Part shown: in pieces, positions 14,281 to 15,577 of the stretch
Layout of the letters: each line of letters begins with the position of its first letter
Position numbering within the stretch: the first letter of the stretch is position 1
NCBI GenBank assembly: GCA_023261465.1
Contig: JAHFOW010000054.1
Location: 1 to 15,577, forward strand
DNA length: 15,577 bases
Reading direction: 5' to 3'
DNA from: Planctomycetota bacterium
GTDB lineage: Bacteria > Planctomycetota > Brocadiia > Brocadiales > Brocadiaceae
Position numbers and translations under genes: made by a program
Notes under the pieces: model-generated
What the model was told of the DNA's origin: nothing
Seen by the model: only the letters and a program-made list of their open reading frames with translations
Databases searched by the model: none

Positions 14281-14357
14281 AAAGCACGAGTGGGAATAAT
14301 TTCCGTAGTTCTTAAAATAACAACTAATCATACTAACAATATAAGTGGGTATTTATT

Positions 14358-15380
14358 ATGGGAAAAGTTATTTCATTCATTAACTACAAAGGCGGAGTCG
14401 GTAAAACAACCACCACCTACCACATTGGCTGTGCCCTTGCTCTCTTTCATAACAAAAAGGTATTACTCATTGATGCAGACCCGCAAACCAATTTGACTTT
14501 TTCATGCGTTTTGCCCGAACGGTGGGAGATATTCAAAAAGGATAATGGAACCATTGCAAAGGTCTTTGAATCGTATCTAAAGGATAGTTTCGATACGTAC
14601 CCGATTGATAATATTATCTGGAAGTCTCCTCTTGAATTGTTTGCACATGGCAAAATTATGAAAGACGCTGTAAAAAACATTGACCTGATACCCTCCGACA
14701 TTGATTTACTGGGCGTTGATATTGATTTAGCGGCAAAAACATGGCGGAAAATAGAATCGGGTTTTTTTCAGGAACAACTCCATATCATCAGGCAAACGTT
14801 CAAGAGAACGAAAGAAGCCTTTGGTTTTGATTCATCGTGCGATATAAGAGACGCCCTTTTTTACGCAGAACAGCGTCATATCCTTAAGAGGGCTATTCAT
14901 ACCATAAAAGAAAACTACGATTATATACTTATCGATTGTCCGCCCAATCTGTACCTGGTTACTCAAAATGCGCTTGCGGCAAGCGATTTCTACGTAATAA
15001 CCACGATACCCGATCACATGTCGACCATCGGGATAAATATACTGATGAGAAAAATCAGGGAATTAAATACCATGATGAATACCAAATGTCAATTAACGGG
15101 AACAAAATCAAACAATATTACACTCAAAGGAATCGTGTTTACCATGGTGCGTATCTTTGGACAGGGTATTGTGGGCACCCATAAGGATAAAATGAACGAG
15201 CTTTGCAGAAATTATGGCGACCTGTGCTTTGAGAATCACATATCGTGGGGCGCTGGTTATACAGAGTCCTCTGCACTGGCAGTTCCCGTGTTTCTTGTGG
15301 ACGAGGAGAATGCAAGGCGGGTTTCTGCGCAATATCAGGAGGTAACGAATGAATTTTTACGGAAGGTTGAAGGTATGTGA
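14358..15380 (+). CDS. ParA/Soj-family ATPase
   Basis: A 340-residue P-loop ATPase with the deviant Walker A motif KGGVGKTT (residues 11-18; signature Lys11 and catalytic Lys16), DADPQ (Asp39, Asp41) and a Walker B strand ILIDCPPN (Asp193). Such proteins dimerise with ATP, bind DNA or membranes non-specifically, and position chromosomes, plasmids or large protein assemblies. It is longer than Soj (about 250 residues): a segment from roughly 50 to 175 is enlarged and helical. The ATG has a weak upstream AGTGGG. An unrecognised gene begins two bases after its stop, in the place where ParB would be expected. Whether it acts in DNA partition or in positioning something else cannot be told from this window. 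Confidence 0.92.
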   Translation: MGKVISFINYKGGVGKTTTTYHIGCALALFHNKKVLLIDADPQTNLTFSCVLPERWEIFKKDNGTIAKVFESYLKDSFDTYPIDNIIWKSPLELFAHGKIMKDAVKNIDLIPSDIDLLGVDIDLAAKTWRKIESGFFQEQLHIIRQTFKRTKEAFGFDSSCDIRDALFYAEQRHILKRAIHTIKENYDYILIDCPPNLYLVTQNALAASDFYVITTIPDHMSTIGINILMRKIRELNTMMNTKCQLTGTKSNNITLKGIVFTMVRIFGQGIVGTHKDKMNELCRNYGDLCFENHISWGAGYTESSALAVPVFLVDEENARRVSAQYQEVTNEFLRKVEGM

Positions 15381-15382
15381 CC

Positions 15383-15577
15383 ATGGCAACAAAGACAAAG
15401 AAAATTGACTTGCATGATATGCTTCTCAAAGTAAAAGAGGGTCTTTCTATACTGCCGGGCGATGAAGAGCGGCAACGGCTGTCGCAATTGATTTCAGAAA
15501 TAATAGCGGAACTCGATGTGTTGCGCGAAAATATTGTAAAATATCCCCATGAATCTGATATACATCAGGTATCCGGC
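15383..15577 (+). CDS. Unrecognised protein downstream of ParA, cut by the window end
   Basis: The first 65 codons, open to the end of the window, start at ATG 15383, two bases after the ParA stop, with AAGG in the last ParA codons as a possible ribosome site. The protein is hydrophilic and helix-rich (MATKTKKIDLHDMLLKVKEG, then LSQLISEIIAELDVLRENI). It has no visible ParB signature in this part, although a ParB N-terminus need not show one. The coupling suggests that it works with the ParA ATPase as a partner or regulator. Confidence 0.65.
   Translation, partial: MATKTKKIDLHDMLLKVKEGLSILPGDEERQRLSQLISEIIAELDVLRENIVKYPHESDIHQVSG

Overview
The window is bacterial, moderately AT-rich, and densely coded with standard start codons and mostly recognisable Shine-Dalgarno sites. 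The combination of a prokaryotic V/A-type ATPase, a ferredoxin-thioredoxin reductase catalytic chain, a CoA-disulfide reductase/rhodanese fusion, a large secreted repeat protein, and many short palindromic intergenic repeats points to an anaerobe. An anammox-type planctomycete (Brocadiales) would fit, but that assignment is an inference from gene content and general resemblance and was not tested by any search.

Layout. Positions 1-186 hold a short HicB-like antitoxin with an aberrant C-terminus, followed by about 330 bases without a credible gene. Positions 514-3876 are four minus-strand genes, read in transcription order: an RNase HI-family protein, a CoA-disulfide reductase-like flavoenzyme with a C-terminal rhodanese domain, a ferredoxin-thioredoxin reductase catalytic subunit, and thioredoxin. 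The last two are two bases apart and form a plausible ferredoxin-to-thioredoxin electron path. Positions 3877-4253 form a divergent intergenic region packed with inverted repeats. Positions 4254-9577 are a plus-strand V/A-type ATPase cluster in the order G/H-like stalk, I, K, E, C, F. The catalytic A subunit, the B subunit and the central stalk subunit D are not in the window. The next gene, 9730-13878, encodes a 1382-residue exported protein with a signal peptide, 14 propeller-like repeats, three Ig-like (Big_5-type) domains and three fibronectin type III-like domains. The window ends with a small two-helix membrane protein, a 23-codon stub, a ParA-family ATPase and the start of an unrecognised gene that follows ParA by two bases.

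The K subunit carries the full set of residues that bind Na+ in the Enterococcus hirae rotor ring, so the pump or synthase made from this cluster may be sodium-coupled, provided A, B and D are encoded elsewhere. Several families of small intergenic repeats recur, some inside the ATPase operon; one appears to have pushed a Shine-Dalgarno site away from its start codon.

The points most worth a second look are the ATPase cluster without A/B/D, the sodium-type K ring, the 14-blade repeat protein with an apparent strand-exchange closure, and the mosaic of small repeats.
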